This document shows positions 41,455 to 51,416 of a DNA stretch of 64,000 nt, one piece after another. The stretch's first letter is position 1. Each line of letters begins with the position of its first letter. Source of the stretch: Desulfobulbaceae bacterium (GTDB lineage Bacteria; Desulfobacterota; Desulfobulbia; Desulfobulbales; SURF-16); NCBI GenBank assembly GCA_020444175.1, contig JAHLLM010000009.1, positions 1-64,000 on the forward strand. The letters are read 5' to 3'. Made by a program: the position numbers and the translations under genes. Below the pieces are notes generated by a model. It was given only the letters and a program-made list of their open reading frames with translations, was not told the DNA's origin and searched no databases.

Positions 41455-42780
41455 TTGTCCGACGAACAACCCAGCAAAAAGATGAAAGTTGCCCTCACCA
41501 CTCTTGGCTGTAAAGTCAACCAGTTCGAGTCAGCCTCTTTTCTTTCAGGACTTGAAGAACGTGGTGCGGAAATTGTTCCCTTTTCTCATAAGGCGGACGT
41601 TTATATCATCAACACCTGCGCCGTAACGGCCAAGGCCGGTGCCCAGTCACGTCAAATGATCAGAAGGGCACTCAAACTGAATCCGGATGCCCGCCTGGTG
41701 GTCACCGGCTGCTATTCCCAGGTGGCAAGCCAGGATGTTCTGGAAATAGGGGACTGGTCCCTCTGTATTGTCGGCAACGGCTACAAACACCGCCTTGTCG
41801 ATATTGCCCTTTCCGAAAAGCAATGCGACCTTGAAATGCACATGGGTGATATCGGCAGCCAGAAAGCCATCTGTCAGCTTCCGGTCCAGCGTTTCCCGGG
41901 GAGAACCAGGGCCTTTCTCAAAATCCAGGACGGCTGCAACAACTTCTGCACCTACTGCATTGTCCCTTACGCACGCGGACGCAGCCGCAGCCTGTCAGAA
42001 GAAGCGGCCCTGGAGCAGATTTCTGTTTTCGCTGATCACAATTACAGAGAAATTGTTATAACCGGCATCCATGTGGGCATGTACGGACTTGATCTTTCCC
42101 CTCCAACAGATCTTTTTGCCTTCATAAACAAGGCAACTGCTGCTTTTCCCCATATCCGCTTCCGTCTAAGCTCACTTGAACCTGGTGAGGTGCAGGATGA
42201 ATTGCTGGATTTAATGGCAGATCGCCCCAACTTCATGCCCCATTTTCATATCCCCCTGCAAAGTGGAGATAACAGGATATTGCAGGAGATGCACCGACGC
42301 TACAAGAGTGAGGATTTTGCGGATCTGGTCGGGAAAATAATAAAAAAAATACCCCATGCCGCCATAGGGGTGGATGTGCTGTGCGGATTTCCAGGCGAAG
42401 ACGAGGAGGCCTTTTCTACTACTTTCTCACTGCTCGAAGGCCTGCCGGTCACCTATCTTCATGTTTTCCCCTACTCAAAAAGACCGGGCACCATTGCTGC
42501 CGGGATGAGCCGTCATGTTCCCGGCAAAATGAAAGAGGAGAGGGTGGCATTGTTGCGCGCCCTTGATAAAAAGAAAAAAGTCGACTTTTACCGACAGCAT
42601 ATCGGCACCTCCCATCTGGTGCTCGCTGAAAACAAGAAAAATCGCTTCAAACTCATGCGCGGTTTTACTGAAAATTATATTCCCGTCTACTTTCAAGCCA
42701 CGGAATCAATGACAAATCAGATCATCGAAATCAGTCTTGAGCGCCTGGAAGACGGCATTGTTTTTGGAAAAATAAAATGA
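41455..42780 (+). CDS. mtaB: tRNA t6A37 methylthiotransferase MtaB
   Basis: A 441-residue radical SAM methylthiotransferase that converts t6A37 to ms2t6A37. The N-terminal UPF0004 domain has Cys19 (GCKVNQFES), Cys55 (NTCAVT) and Cys86 (TGCYSQ); the radical cluster is Cys161, Cys165, Cys168 (CNNFCTYC); a TRAM domain ends the protein. GCKVNQFES distinguishes MtaB from MiaB and RimO. The start is a TTG at 41455 or an ATG at 41482; neither has a strong ribosome binding site. The stop overlaps cinA by 4 nt. Confidence 0.92.
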   Translation: MSDEQPSKKMKVALTTLGCKVNQFESASFLSGLEERGAEIVPFSHKADVYIINTCAVTAKAGAQSRQMIRRALKLNPDARLVVTGCYSQVASQDVLEIGDWSLCIVGNGYKHRLVDIALSEKQCDLEMHMGDIGSQKAICQLPVQRFPGRTRAFLKIQDGCNNFCTYCIVPYARGRSRSLSEEAALEQISVFADHNYREIVITGIHVGMYGLDLSPPTDLFAFINKATAAFPHIRFRLSSLEPGEVQDELLDLMADRPNFMPHFHIPLQSGDNRILQEMHRRYKSEDFADLVGKIIKKIPHAAIGVDVLCGFPGEDEEAFSTTFSLLEGLPVTYLHVFPYSKRPGTIAAGMSRHVPGKMKEERVALLRALDKKKKVDFYRQHIGTSHLVLAENKKNRFKLMRGFTENYIPVYFQATESMTNQIIEISLERLEDGIVFGKIK

Positions 42781-44030
42781 TTGGAGAAATTATAGCCATT
42801 GGCGATGAGTTGACATCCGGCCGCATACTCAATTCGACAAGTTACTTTGCAGCCAGCCATCTTTACAGTGCAGGTCATGAAATTGCAGCCATGGCCACCA
42901 TTGGCGACCAACCTGCAACCATCGGCAGCGCCTTGAAAAGAAGCATTGAACGGGCCGATTTTGTCATTGTCACAGGGGGACTTGGGGCCACCACCGACGA
43001 CCTGACCAATGAGGCGGTGGCCCATGCCCTTGATCGTCCCACTATCCTTTATCCTGAAATATTTGAAAAGATCAAACAATCCAAATCATTTAAGGAGATG
43101 CCCTCTCTGGAAAAACTGGCCTGGTTACCATCAGGGGCTGAAATCCTCAAACCTGGTGAAAAAATCGCCGGATACATGCTGGTCTATCAGGGCAAGCCTA
43201 TCTTTTTCCTGCCTGGTGTCCCTCACCAGATGCGAGAGTTGATGCTGGACCGAGTCATTCCCCGCCTGGCGACCTGGGGTGATAATACTGTTTCCCTTGT
43301 CAAACAGAAAATATTTAAGGTTTTCGGTTTGCCGGAACCACTTATCCAGGAAATGCTCAGCTCTTTTGAAAAAAGCAACCAGGAGCTTCGCATCGGCTAC
43401 TACCCGAATGCCGCTGAGGTGCATGTCAGCCTTACGGTAAGGGGAGAGAGCCATGCTGAGACCGAAAAACAATTCCAGCAGGGTGAAAATACAATTAAAA
43501 ATATTCTGGGCTGCTGCATCTTTGATGAAGAGGGGCTGACCCTGGAAAATATTGTTGGCAACTCCCTCAGAGAGCAAAATATGACTGTGGCTCTGGCCGA
43601 ATCCTGCACCGGCGGACTGCTGTCCCATCACATAACAACAGTGAGCGGCAGTTCCGATTACTTTCTGGGCGGCATTGTTGCCTATTCCAATGGGCTGAAG
43701 AAAAAACTATTACAGGTAAAGCAACTGACCCTGGAGAAATATGGCGCGGTCAGCAGGGAGACTGCAAAAGAGATGGCCAGGGGCGCCAGAGATGCCTGCG
43801 GGGCAGACCTTGCTCTTTCAGTTACGGGCATTGCAGGGCCGGGAGGAGGAACACCTGAAAAGCCGGTGGGAACCGTCTGTTTTGCCATAGCAGACAAGGA
43901 GAAATGTGTTGCCATGCAATATCATTTTTCAGGCAACAGGAAAATCGTCCAGACAAAATCGGCAATGACCGGACTGGACCTGCTGCGTCGACACCTGCAT
44001 GGACTTGACTTTCTTGAAAGCGGCTGGTAG
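42777..44030 (+). CDS. cinA: CinA family protein (NMN deamidase / competence-damage)
   Basis: A 417-residue two-domain protein: an N-terminal MoCF/COG1058 domain (IAIGDELTSGRILNSTSYF, VTGGLGATTDDLTNEAVA; a pyrophosphatase in studied members) and a C-terminal CinA deamidase (ALAESCTGGLLSHHIT, VTGIAGPGGGTPEKPVGTV). It recycles NMN to nicotinic acid mononucleotide and often precedes recA, as here. Confidence 0.93.
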   Translation: MIGEIIAIGDELTSGRILNSTSYFAASHLYSAGHEIAAMATIGDQPATIGSALKRSIERADFVIVTGGLGATTDDLTNEAVAHALDRPTILYPEIFEKIKQSKSFKEMPSLEKLAWLPSGAEILKPGEKIAGYMLVYQGKPIFFLPGVPHQMRELMLDRVIPRLATWGDNTVSLVKQKIFKVFGLPEPLIQEMLSSFEKSNQELRIGYYPNAAEVHVSLTVRGESHAETEKQFQQGENTIKNILGCCIFDEEGLTLENIVGNSLREQNMTVALAESCTGGLLSHHITTVSGSSDYFLGGIVAYSNGLKKKLLQVKQLTLEKYGAVSRETAKEMARGARDACGADLALSVTGIAGPGGGTPEKPVGTVCFAIADKEKCVAMQYHFSGNRKIVQTKSAMTGLDLLRRHLHGLDFLESGW

Positions 44031-44239
44031 TGATGTAAGATTTATGAAATTTAAAAAATGGACAGTTTCGGCCTGGAGCAGAGACTCATTTCGATCCTTT
44101 GTTAAGCAGATTTACACTTATTCCCATTTCTTTCTAAGGAATCAAGCGGCATGCCCCGGAATTCGAAAAGGCGAACAGTCAATTATCCCTCTTTATATAC
44201 AATTCCCGGTATAACCGGCGCGGTGCAGGAGCATAAACC

Positions 44240-45277
44240 ATGACCATCTCCGATGGAAAAAGCAAAACACTCGATTCAGCGATTTTACAGATCCAGAAAC
44301 AATACGGCAAAGGTTCAATCATGCGCCTCGGCACGGATGAGGTTGAAGCTATTCCTGTCATTCCCACGGGAACGCTGAGCCTGGATATTGCCACTGGAGT
44401 CGGTGGCTTTCCCAGAGGGCGGATATCGGAAATCTATGGCCCGGAATCTTCAGGAAAGACAACCCTGGCCCTCCATGTGATTGCTGAAGCGCAAAAGGCC
44501 GGCGGCACAGCAGCCTTTATAGACGCGGAACACGCTCTGGACCTTCATTACGCCGAGCGGCTCGGTGTCAATGTCGATGACATGCTCGTCTCCCAGCCAG
44601 ATTTTGGGGAACAGGCCCTTGAAATAACAGAGATCCTGATCAGAAGCGGGGCGGTGGATGTTATTGTTATCGACTCCGTTGCCGCACTGGTACCCAAAGC
44701 TGAAATTGACGGCAACATAGGTGATTCGCACATGGGGCTCCAGGCCCGGCTCATGTCACAGGCCATGCGCAAACTCACCGGCGTCCTGAAAAAAACCAAT
44801 ACATCCCTGGTTTTTATCAATCAAATCCGTATGAAAATAGGCGTGATGTTCGGCAACCCGGAGACCACCACCGGCGGCAACGCCCTGAAATTTTATTCAT
44901 CCATGCGTTTCGACATCCGCAAGCAGACTCCCATCAAAGACGGGCAGGAAGTAGTGGGCAACCGAACCAAGGTGAAAATCGTCAAAAACAAGGTCGCTCC
45001 TCCCTTTAAAATAGCCGAATTCGACATCGTCTACGGGGAAGGCATTTCCAAAGCCGGAGACCTTCTTGACCTGGCGGTAACCCAGGACATTATAGAAAAA
45101 AGCGGAGCCTGGTATTCATACGGCAACGAAAGAATCGGCCAGGGCAGGGAAAATGCCAAGGATTTCCTGAAAGAGCATCCGGAAATGATGGTCGAAATTG
45201 ACCGCAAGGTGCGCCAGGGATTTGGATTGCCGTTGCCTGGAGAAGAAAACAAGGAAGCAGAGGCTCCCGCAAATTAA
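44240..45277 (+). CDS. recA: Recombinase RecA
   Basis: The strand-exchange and SOS co-protease ATPase, 345 residues. Walker A is GPESSGKTT (67-75), Walker B is [10 protein letters not shown], loop L1 [12 protein letters not shown] and L2 [20 protein letters not shown] are intact, and the acidic C-terminus is present. An AGGAG ribosome binding site precedes the ATG by 8 nt. I did not find a convincing LexA box in the 209-nt upstream gap. Confidence 0.98.
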   Translation: MTISDGKSKTLDSAILQIQKQYGKGSIMRLGTDEVEAIPVIPTGTLSLDIATGVGGFPRGRISEIYGPESSGKTTLALHVIAEAQKAGGTAAFIDAEHALDLHYAERLGVNVDDMLVSQPDFGEQALEITEILIRSGAVDVIVIDSVAALVPKAEIDGNIGDSHMGLQARLMSQAMRKLTGVLKKTNTSLVFINQIRMKIGVMFGNPETTTGGNALKFYSSMRFDIRKQTPIKDGQEVVGNRTKVKIVKNKVAPPFKIAEFDIVYGEGISKAGDLLDLAVTQDIIEKSGAWYSYGNERIGQGRENAKDFLKEHPEMMVEIDRKVRQGFGLPLPGEENKEAEAPAN

Positions 45278-45298
45278 TCCCCCCTCATACGAAAAAAA

Positions 45299-45361
45299 CA
45301 CAAGGACACAGAGACACAGAGGATTTCAGTAAAACCTCGTGCCTTTGTGTCTTTGTGGTTA
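45299..45361. repeat. Imperfect inverted repeat of the CACAAGGACACAGAG / CTTTGTGTCTTTGTGG type
   Basis: Left arm ACACAAGGACACAGAGACAC and right arm CCTTTGTGTCTTTGTGGTT are imperfect reverse complements around a short centre. I recall very similar strings scattered between genes in many Desulfobacterota and other genomes, so this is probably a dispersed intergenic repeat rather than a recA or alaS signal. Confidence 0.6.
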
Positions 45362-45401
45362 AGGCCCTATCCACATTAACTTTAAATCAGCAGACAAAAA
45401 G

Positions 45402-48047
45402 ATGACTGGAAACGAGATTCGAGAAAAATTTTTATCCTATTTTGCAGAAAGAGGCCATGAACTCATAGAAAGCTCAGCCTTGGTGCCCCAGGACGACCCG
45501 ACCCTGCTTTTCACCAATGCCGGAATGGTGCAGTTTAAAAGGCTGTTCACAGGCGAGGAAAAAAGAAATTACAGCCGTGCTACCACCTGTCAGCGTTGCG
45601 TTCGAGCCGGCGGCAAACATAATGATCTGGACAATGTCGGTTATACGGCACGGCATCATACTTTTTTTGAAATGCTGGGCAACTTTTCCTTTGGTGATTA
45701 CTTCAAGGAAGATGCCATCAGGTTCGGTTGGGAATTTCTGACAAAAATCATCGGTCTGCCCCCGGAAAAACTCTGGGTCTCCGTGTTTGAAGATGATGAC
45801 GAAGCCTTTACCATGTGGGAAAAAATTGAGGACCTGCCCAAAGGACGCATTATCAGACTCGGAGCCAAAGACAATTTCTGGGCCATGGGAGACACCGGTC
45901 CCTGTGGACCCTGCTCGGAAATCCATATAGATCAGGGGCCGGAAGTGGGCTGTGACAACCCGAATTGTGCCGTGGGCTGCGACTGTGATCGATATCTTGA
46001 ACTCTGGAACCTCGTTTTCATGCAGTTCGAACGCAGCGCTGACGGCTCCATGGCGCCGCTGCCCAAACCGAGTATCGACACGGGGATGGGACTTGAGCGC
46101 ATTGCGGCAGTTGTTCAGGGGGTGCAGAGCAATTACGATTCTGACCTTTTCACAGGGATTATAAATACCATCGCCGAAGTGGCAGGCACAAGCTATGGAA
46201 AAGACAGTGCCTCAGACACGGCTTTAAGGGTCATTGCCGACCACGCAAGGGCAACGGCATTTCTGGTAGCAGACGGAGTGCTTCCTTCAAACGAGGGCAG
46301 GGGATACGTCCTGCGGCGCGTTATGAGGCGCGCCATACGCTATGGTCGCACTCTGGGTCTGACCAAACCCTTTCTGAAGACAGTTACAGGCAAAGTGGTG
46401 AGTGAAATGTCTCACGCATACCCACACTTGAAAGACTGCACTGATCTGCTCGGCCAGGTTGTCACCAATGAAGAGGAACGATTTTTCGAAACCCTGGACA
46501 ATGGCCTGGAAATGCTGGCTGCAGAATTTCACCGCTTGAAAAAAGCCGGACAGCAATCCGTGCAGGGAGATTTCATCTTCAAACTTTACGACACCTATGG
46601 TTTTCCTGTGGACATTGTCCGCGACGCGGCTATTGAAGAAGGATACGACATTGATGAAGCGGGATACAACAAGGCAATGGAAGCCCAGCGGGCTCAATCC
46701 AGAAAATCCTGGAAAGCAGGCAGTCTTGCAGAAATCGGCGAAGGCATCAAAAAACTACTCAGTCAGGGTGAAAAGACAAAATTTGTCGGCTACACAAGCA
46801 AGTCACACACAGCAACACTGCGCGCTATCCTAAACGAAAAGGGAGAGAGTGTCGAAGAGGCAGGCAGCGGCACCAAGGTACTGCTGGTATGCGACGAAAC
46901 ACCCTTTTACGCAGAATCAGGCGGCCAGGCAGGGGATCAGGGAATAGTCAAGAGCAAAACCGGTATGGCCCATGTTTTTGATACGGTTAAAACCGGAGAC
47001 GGCATGATACTGCACAAGGCAGAAGTTACTGAGGGCAATTTAGTCTGCGGAAATGAGGTAGCGCTCAGCGTGAAGAACAAAAGACGCCAATCCATTGCCT
47101 GCAACCATACGGCAACGCACCTATTGCAGGCGGCCCTAAAAGAGGTTCTGGGTGACCATGTCAAACAGTCCGGTTCACTTGTCGAGGCAGAAAGACTGCG
47201 TTTTGATTTTACCCATTTCTCCCCCGTCACCCCTGAAGAAATGCAGCGCATTGAATCGATTGCCAACAGGGCTATCCGTGAAAACAAAGAAGTCACAGTT
47301 GACAATCTGACCAAGGAAGAGGCCATGCAATCAGGCGCAACTGCTCTTTTTGGAGAAAAATATGGTGATACGGTCCGTGTGGTGTCCATTGACGACTTCA
47401 GCAAGGAACTCTGCGGAGGCACCCACGTTGGCATGACAGGGGAAATCGGCCTGCTCAAGATCATTTCGGAATCCGGCATAGCGGCAGGAATTCGACGCAT
47501 AGAAGCGGTTACTTCCGACAAGGCCTTTTCCCTGTTCCAGGATGATGAAAAAAAACTGCATACAATCTCTGACCTTCTCCGTTGCAGCAGCGATGACGCT
47601 CAGGACCGCATCGAGAAACTTATGACCAGAGTCAAGGAACTCGAAAAAGAAATCGGACAGCTCAACGCCAAACTGTCACTGTCGAGCCTGGATACAATCA
47701 TTGATAAAGCGGAAACCATTGAGGGAATCAGGGTAATTGCCACTCAAATCCCCTTGGATTCTGCAAAAACAATGAGAGAGGTGGGCGATAAAGTTCGCGA
47801 CAAAATGGGGAGCGGTGTCGCTGTGCTGGGTGGCATCCTCAACGACAAGGTTTCACTCCTCGCTATCGTCAGCAAAGACCTGACCGGCAAAATCAGGGCG
47901 GGAGATATTGTCAAAGAAGTGGCCGCTACAGTTGGTGGTGGTGGAGGTGGCCGTCCTGATATGGCCCAAGCCGGCGGCACCATGCCTGACAAATTACCGG
48001 AAGCGCTTGCCAGCGTCAGCCTCATAGTTAAAAAGCGACTTTGCTGA
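45402..48047 (+). CDS. alaS: Alanyl-tRNA synthetase
   Basis: Charges tRNA-Ala; 881 residues, full length. The N-terminal catalytic domain shows FTNAGMVQFKRLFTGEE, ARHHTFFEMLGNFSFGDYF and GLERIAAVVQG; the editing domain zinc ligands are HTATH near residues 569-573 and CGGTH near 671-675; the C-Ala domain ends in GGGGGGRPDMAQAGG. It appears to be a single-gene unit. Confidence 0.97.
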   Translation: MTGNEIREKFLSYFAERGHELIESSALVPQDDPTLLFTNAGMVQFKRLFTGEEKRNYSRATTCQRCVRAGGKHNDLDNVGYTARHHTFFEMLGNFSFGDYFKEDAIRFGWEFLTKIIGLPPEKLWVSVFEDDDEAFTMWEKIEDLPKGRIIRLGAKDNFWAMGDTGPCGPCSEIHIDQGPEVGCDNPNCAVGCDCDRYLELWNLVFMQFERSADGSMAPLPKPSIDTGMGLERIAAVVQGVQSNYDSDLFTGIINTIAEVAGTSYGKDSASDTALRVIADHARATAFLVADGVLPSNEGRGYVLRRVMRRAIRYGRTLGLTKPFLKTVTGKVVSEMSHAYPHLKDCTDLLGQVVTNEEERFFETLDNGLEMLAAEFHRLKKAGQQSVQGDFIFKLYDTYGFPVDIVRDAAIEEGYDIDEAGYNKAMEAQRAQSRKSWKAGSLAEIGEGIKKLLSQGEKTKFVGYTSKSHTATLRAILNEKGESVEEAGSGTKVLLVCDETPFYAESGGQAGDQGIVKSKTGMAHVFDTVKTGDGMILHKAEVTEGNLVCGNEVALSVKNKRRQSIACNHTATHLLQAALKEVLGDHVKQSGSLVEAERLRFDFTHFSPVTPEEMQRIESIANRAIRENKEVTVDNLTKEEAMQSGATALFGEKYGDTVRVVSIDDFSKELCGGTHVGMTGEIGLLKIISESGIAAGIRRIEAVTSDKAFSLFQDDEKKLHTISDLLRCSSDDAQDRIEKLMTRVKELEKEIGQLNAKLSLSSLDTIIDKAETIEGIRVIATQIPLDSAKTMREVGDKVRDKMGSGVAVLGGILNDKVSLLAIVSKDLTGKIRAGDIVKEVAATVGGGGGGRPDMAQAGGTMPDKLPEALASVSLIVKKRLC

Positions 48048-48176
48048 TTTTGACCTAAAAATGAGCCTGATTGAACCGGAGACACAATGTGCCACAAACT
48101 TTTTTTACCTGTGGGATAACTAGGTAAACATACAGAATTCTACGCGAAATATAAGGCCATATATCCGTAAAAAAAG

Positions 48177-48205
48177 TTGACAGCCTATAAAGAATGTAGT
48201 AGACA
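48177..48205 (+). promoter_or_regulatory. Putative promoter of the ATP synthase operon
   Basis: A perfect -35 TTGACA (48177-48182) is followed at 17 nt by TAGACA (48200-48205), a weak -10. The leader would be about 70 nt, ending in a GGGGG ribosome binding site before the b' ATG at 48279. Confidence 0.4.
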
Positions 48206-48278
48206 AGCCATGTTTTCTGAGGGACTATTCATTTTTTTGTTTATTGATACTTAAGAATTAAATGTAAGGGGGCGCTTA

Positions 48279-48704
48279 ATGATTACAGTAGACCTGACCA
48301 TGCCGCTTCACATCCTGAACATCCTGTTCCTGATTGTGATACTCAACGCAGTACTTTATCGCCCTGTGAGGAAGATATTAGCAGAGCGCAAAGAAAAAAT
48401 CGCAGACATGAACAACGAGATTGACACATTTCACAAAAATGCAAAATTACGCGCTGAAGAGTTTGATCAGAAATTCAGAGATGCACGGAGTAAGGCAAAA
48501 GCTGAATTTGATGCTGCTCGAAATGAAGCTCAGGAAGCTGGTGCTGCAACGTTAAAACAGATTCGCGAAGAATCCGACAAAGCAAAGGCAGATCAGCTCA
48601 GCAAAATTGCTGGAGAAATTCAGGGGGCTGAACAAACTCTAAAGGGTCAAGTTGAAAATTTCGCTACAGAAATGGCTGGAAAGGTACTCGGGAGGGCACT
48701 GTAA
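48279..48704 (+). CDS. ATP synthase Fo subunit b' (short b)
   Basis: A 141-residue peripheral-stalk subunit: one N-terminal membrane helix (PLHILNILFLIVILNAVLY), then a long charged coiled coil (about 35-140). It pairs with the longer b encoded next to form a b-b' stalk, as in photosynthetic and several deltaproteobacterial enzymes. First gene of the atp operon. No atpI, a or c gene precedes it. Confidence 0.9.
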   Translation: MITVDLTMPLHILNILFLIVILNAVLYRPVRKILAERKEKIADMNNEIDTFHKNAKLRAEEFDQKFRDARSKAKAEFDAARNEAQEAGAATLKQIREESDKAKADQLSKIAGEIQGAEQTLKGQVENFATEMAGKVLGRAL

Positions 48705-48705
48705 G

Positions 48706-49326
48706 ATGAAAATGAAAAACAAGTGGTCAAAGATTGCCATAGGGGCTTTGGCTCTCACAGCTATTATCGCGGTAGCTGGTAACCTTTATGCCTCAGGTGG
48801 TGGAGAGGGGGGATCTATGACAGGACCCCATGGCTCTCTCTCCCCGGCAAAAATAAAAGATTTCGGATGGAGGGTGATGAACTTTGCCGCCCTTGTGGTC
48901 ATCCTCCTTAAGTTTCTCAAAAAACCCTTGGTTGATGCACTCAAAGGTCGCCAGCAGGGCATTGCTGCTGAATTTGAAGACCTTGAAACCCGCCGGGCAG
49001 ATGGAGAACGGGAATATAACGAATACGCAGGGAAACTGGCGGGCATCGATGATGAACTCAAAGCAATGGTCGAAAAAGCTATTGCCCAGGGCCAGGTGGA
49101 AAAAGAGCGTATAATTGAAGAAGCAAACAATGCTGCAGAAAACATCAAGCGTCAGGCGGAAATGGCTATCCAGAATGAAATCACAGAAGCCAAACGTCGC
49201 CTGAAGTCAGAAGTAACCGAGCAGGCAGCAATCATGGCAGAAGAAATCATTAAGAAAAATCTCCAGCCAACAGATCAGGACAAGCTGGTTGAGGATTACC
49301 TGACCAAGATAGGAGGTCTTAAATAA
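48706..49326 (+). CDS. atpF: ATP synthase Fo subunit b
   Basis: A 206-residue b subunit. It begins with a signal-like hydrophobic helix (IAIGALALTAIIAVAGNLYA), a Gly-rich segment, then the real membrane anchor (VMNFAALVVILLKFL) and a coiled coil. The extra N-terminal helix may be cleaved. A GGGAGG ribosome binding site upstream supports the ATG at 48706; the frame to 48652 lies within b'. Its stop overlaps the delta start by one base. Confidence 0.92.
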   Translation: MKMKNKWSKIAIGALALTAIIAVAGNLYASGGGEGGSMTGPHGSLSPAKIKDFGWRVMNFAALVVILLKFLKKPLVDALKGRQQGIAAEFEDLETRRADGEREYNEYAGKLAGIDDELKAMVEKAIAQGQVEKERIIEEANNAAENIKRQAEMAIQNEITEAKRRLKSEVTEQAAIMAEEIIKKNLQPTDQDKLVEDYLTKIGGLK

Positions 49327-49871
49327 TGAAGAATGATATCTTGGCCAGGCGTTACGCAAAGGCCTTATTCGTAGTAGGCAAAGAAGAAAATTCACTTGAT
49401 GATTTTGCCGAAACACTGCAGGGATTTGCTGAGCTTTATGCAACTACCCCGGAAGTAATTGACGGCTTGACCAACAGAATCTATCCCGCTGACGTCCGTA
49501 TCAAAGTTATGCAGGAAATTGTAAAAGCATCCGGCGTATCAAGTATTATGTCAAATTTTCTCAACCTGCTGGCTGAGAAAAACAGATCAGATGTCCTTCC
49601 TGAAATCACAAAATCTTTTCAGACGATGGTGGATGAGGAAAGAAACATCTGCCAGGGCACGGTTGTCAGTGCTGCGGAACTGAGTCCGGCATTACAGGCA
49701 AAAACAAAAGAAACGTTAGAAAAAATAACAGGCAAGCAGGTTGTTTTGAAAGCTGAAATTGATCCATCTATCATTGGCGGAATCGTTGCCAAGGTAGGGG
49801 ATTTGGTTATGGATGGCAGCATTAAAACGCAGCTTGAGGGTTTAAAAGAGTCCATTAAAGGGAGTGAATAG
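49326..49871 (+). CDS. atpH: ATP synthase F1 subunit delta
   Basis: A 181-residue OSCP/delta subunit that ties the b-b' stalk to the top of F1. N-terminal ARRYAKALFVVGKEE, then the C-terminal signature ITGKQVVLKAEIDPSIIGGI and a DGSIKTQLEGL end. It lies 3 nt before atpA. Confidence 0.95.
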   Translation: MKNDILARRYAKALFVVGKEENSLDDFAETLQGFAELYATTPEVIDGLTNRIYPADVRIKVMQEIVKASGVSSIMSNFLNLLAEKNRSDVLPEITKSFQTMVDEERNICQGTVVSAAELSPALQAKTKETLEKITGKQVVLKAEIDPSIIGGIVAKVGDLVMDGSIKTQLEGLKESIKGSE

Positions 49872-49874
49872 GCA

Positions 49875-51398
49875 ATGCAGATTAAAGCTGAAGAAATCAG
49901 TCAGATTATCAAGGGACAGATCAAAGACTATGAGACTAAAGTTGATCTGAGTGAAACTGGAACCGTAATTTCAGTTGGTGATGGTATTGCTCGTGTACAT
50001 GGAGTTGAAAACTGCATGGCTATGGAGCTCCTCGAATTCCCCGGTGGAATTCTCGGCCTCGCCCTGAACCTGGAGAGTGACAACGTTGGTTGCGCGGTTC
50101 TTGGTAATGTTTCCGGAATTAAGGAAGGCGATATTGTTAAACGTACCGGTAAAATCGCCGAGGTTCCAGTTGGACCGGAATTGGATGGTCGGGTTGTTGA
50201 CGGTGTGGGTTTCCCCATTGACGGACAGGGCCCGATCAACGCCAAACTGAGCTCCAAAATGGAAGTTCTGGCCCCCGGTGTTATCGCCAGAAAGGGTGTT
50301 CATGAGCCATGCTACACAGGAAGTAAAGCTGTTGACGCCATGACCCCTGTTGGCCGCGGACAGCGTGAGTTGGTTATCGGTGACCGCCAGATCGGCAAGA
50401 CTGCACTCTGCGTTGATGCCATTATCGCCCAGAAAGAGACGGATGTTCACTGCATATATGTAGCTATTGGTCAGAAAAAATCAACCGTTGCTCTGGTTGT
50501 TGAGGCGCTCCGTAAAAATGGTGCCATGGATTACACAACCGTTGTTGCCGCATGTGCCTCTGATCCTGCTCCAATGCAGTATGTTGCAGCATTTGCCGGT
50601 TGCGCCATGGGTGAGTATTACCGCGATAACGGCCAACATGCTTTGATCATTTACGATGATCTTTCCAAACAGGCTGTTTCCTATCGTGAGCTTTCACTTC
50701 TGCTTCGCCGTCCTCCTGGACGTGAGGCATTCCCTGGTGACATTTTCTTTAACCATTCCCGCCTGCTTGAGCGCGCCTCTAAAGTAAGTGATGAGCTAGG
50801 AGCCGGTTCTCTTACCGCTCTTCCAATCATTGAGACACAGGCTGGCGACGTTTCCGCCTTTATTCCGACAAACGTTATTTCCATTACCGACGGCCAGGTG
50901 TACCTTGAGCCGAACCTGTTCTTCTCAGGTGTTCGTCCCGCCATTAACGTTGGTCTTTCCGTATCAAGGGTTGGTGGTGCCGCCCAGGTAAAAGCCATGA
51001 AACAGGTCGCCGGTACGCTCCGTCTTGACCTTGCTCAGTATCGTGAGCTGGCAGCTTTTGCCGGTTTCGGTTCTGACCTTGATGCTGCTACCCAGGCACA
51101 GCTGACCCGCGGTGCCCGTCTTGTTGAAATCCTCAAGCAGCCACAGTATCAACCGCTGCCCATGGAAAAACAGGTATCAATCATTTTTGCCGGCACCAAA
51201 GGCTATCTTGATACTCTGCCGATAGACACACTGGCGGATTACGAACAGGATCTCTATACACATATCGCAAGCAGCGCACCTGACATCTTTGACACACTTA
51301 AAGAGAAAAAAGAGATTGACAGCGCGCTTGAAGAAAAAATGCACGCTACGATGAAGGCATTTACAGAGACCTTCAAGGCCTCCAAGGGAATTCAATAA
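49875..51398 (+). CDS. atpA: ATP synthase F1 subunit alpha
   Basis: The non-catalytic nucleotide-binding subunit, 507 residues. Walker A is GDRQIGKT (169-176), and the arginine finger lies in [18 protein letters not shown]-terminal beta barrel, central ATPase and C-terminal helical domains are complete. Codon use is richer in GTT/GCT than in flanking accessory genes, fitting high expression. Confidence 0.98.
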   Translation: MQIKAEEISQIIKGQIKDYETKVDLSETGTVISVGDGIARVHGVENCMAMELLEFPGGILGLALNLESDNVGCAVLGNVSGIKEGDIVKRTGKIAEVPVGPELDGRVVDGVGFPIDGQGPINAKLSSKMEVLAPGVIARKGVHEPCYTGSKAVDAMTPVGRGQRELVIGDRQIGKTALCVDAIIAQKETDVHCIYVAIGQKKSTVALVVEALRKNGAMDYTTVVAACASDPAPMQYVAAFAGCAMGEYYRDNGQHALIIYDDLSKQAVSYRELSLLLRRPPGREAFPGDIFFNHSRLLERASKVSDELGAGSLTALPIIETQAGDVSAFIPTNVISITDGQVYLEPNLFFSGVRPAINVGLSVSRVGGAAQVKAMKQVAGTLRLDLAQYRELAAFAGFGSDLDAATQAQLTRGARLVEILKQPQYQPLPMEKQVSIIFAGTKGYLDTLPIDTLADYEQDLYTHIASSAPDIFDTLKEKKEIDSALEEKMHATMKAFTETFKASKGIQ

Positions 51399-51416
51399 TT
51401 CAGGGAGTAAATTGTT

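Noticed and set aside
43999-44214. A 71-codon frame between cinA and recA
   Set aside because: It starts inside cinA, has no family resemblance and no ribosome binding site.
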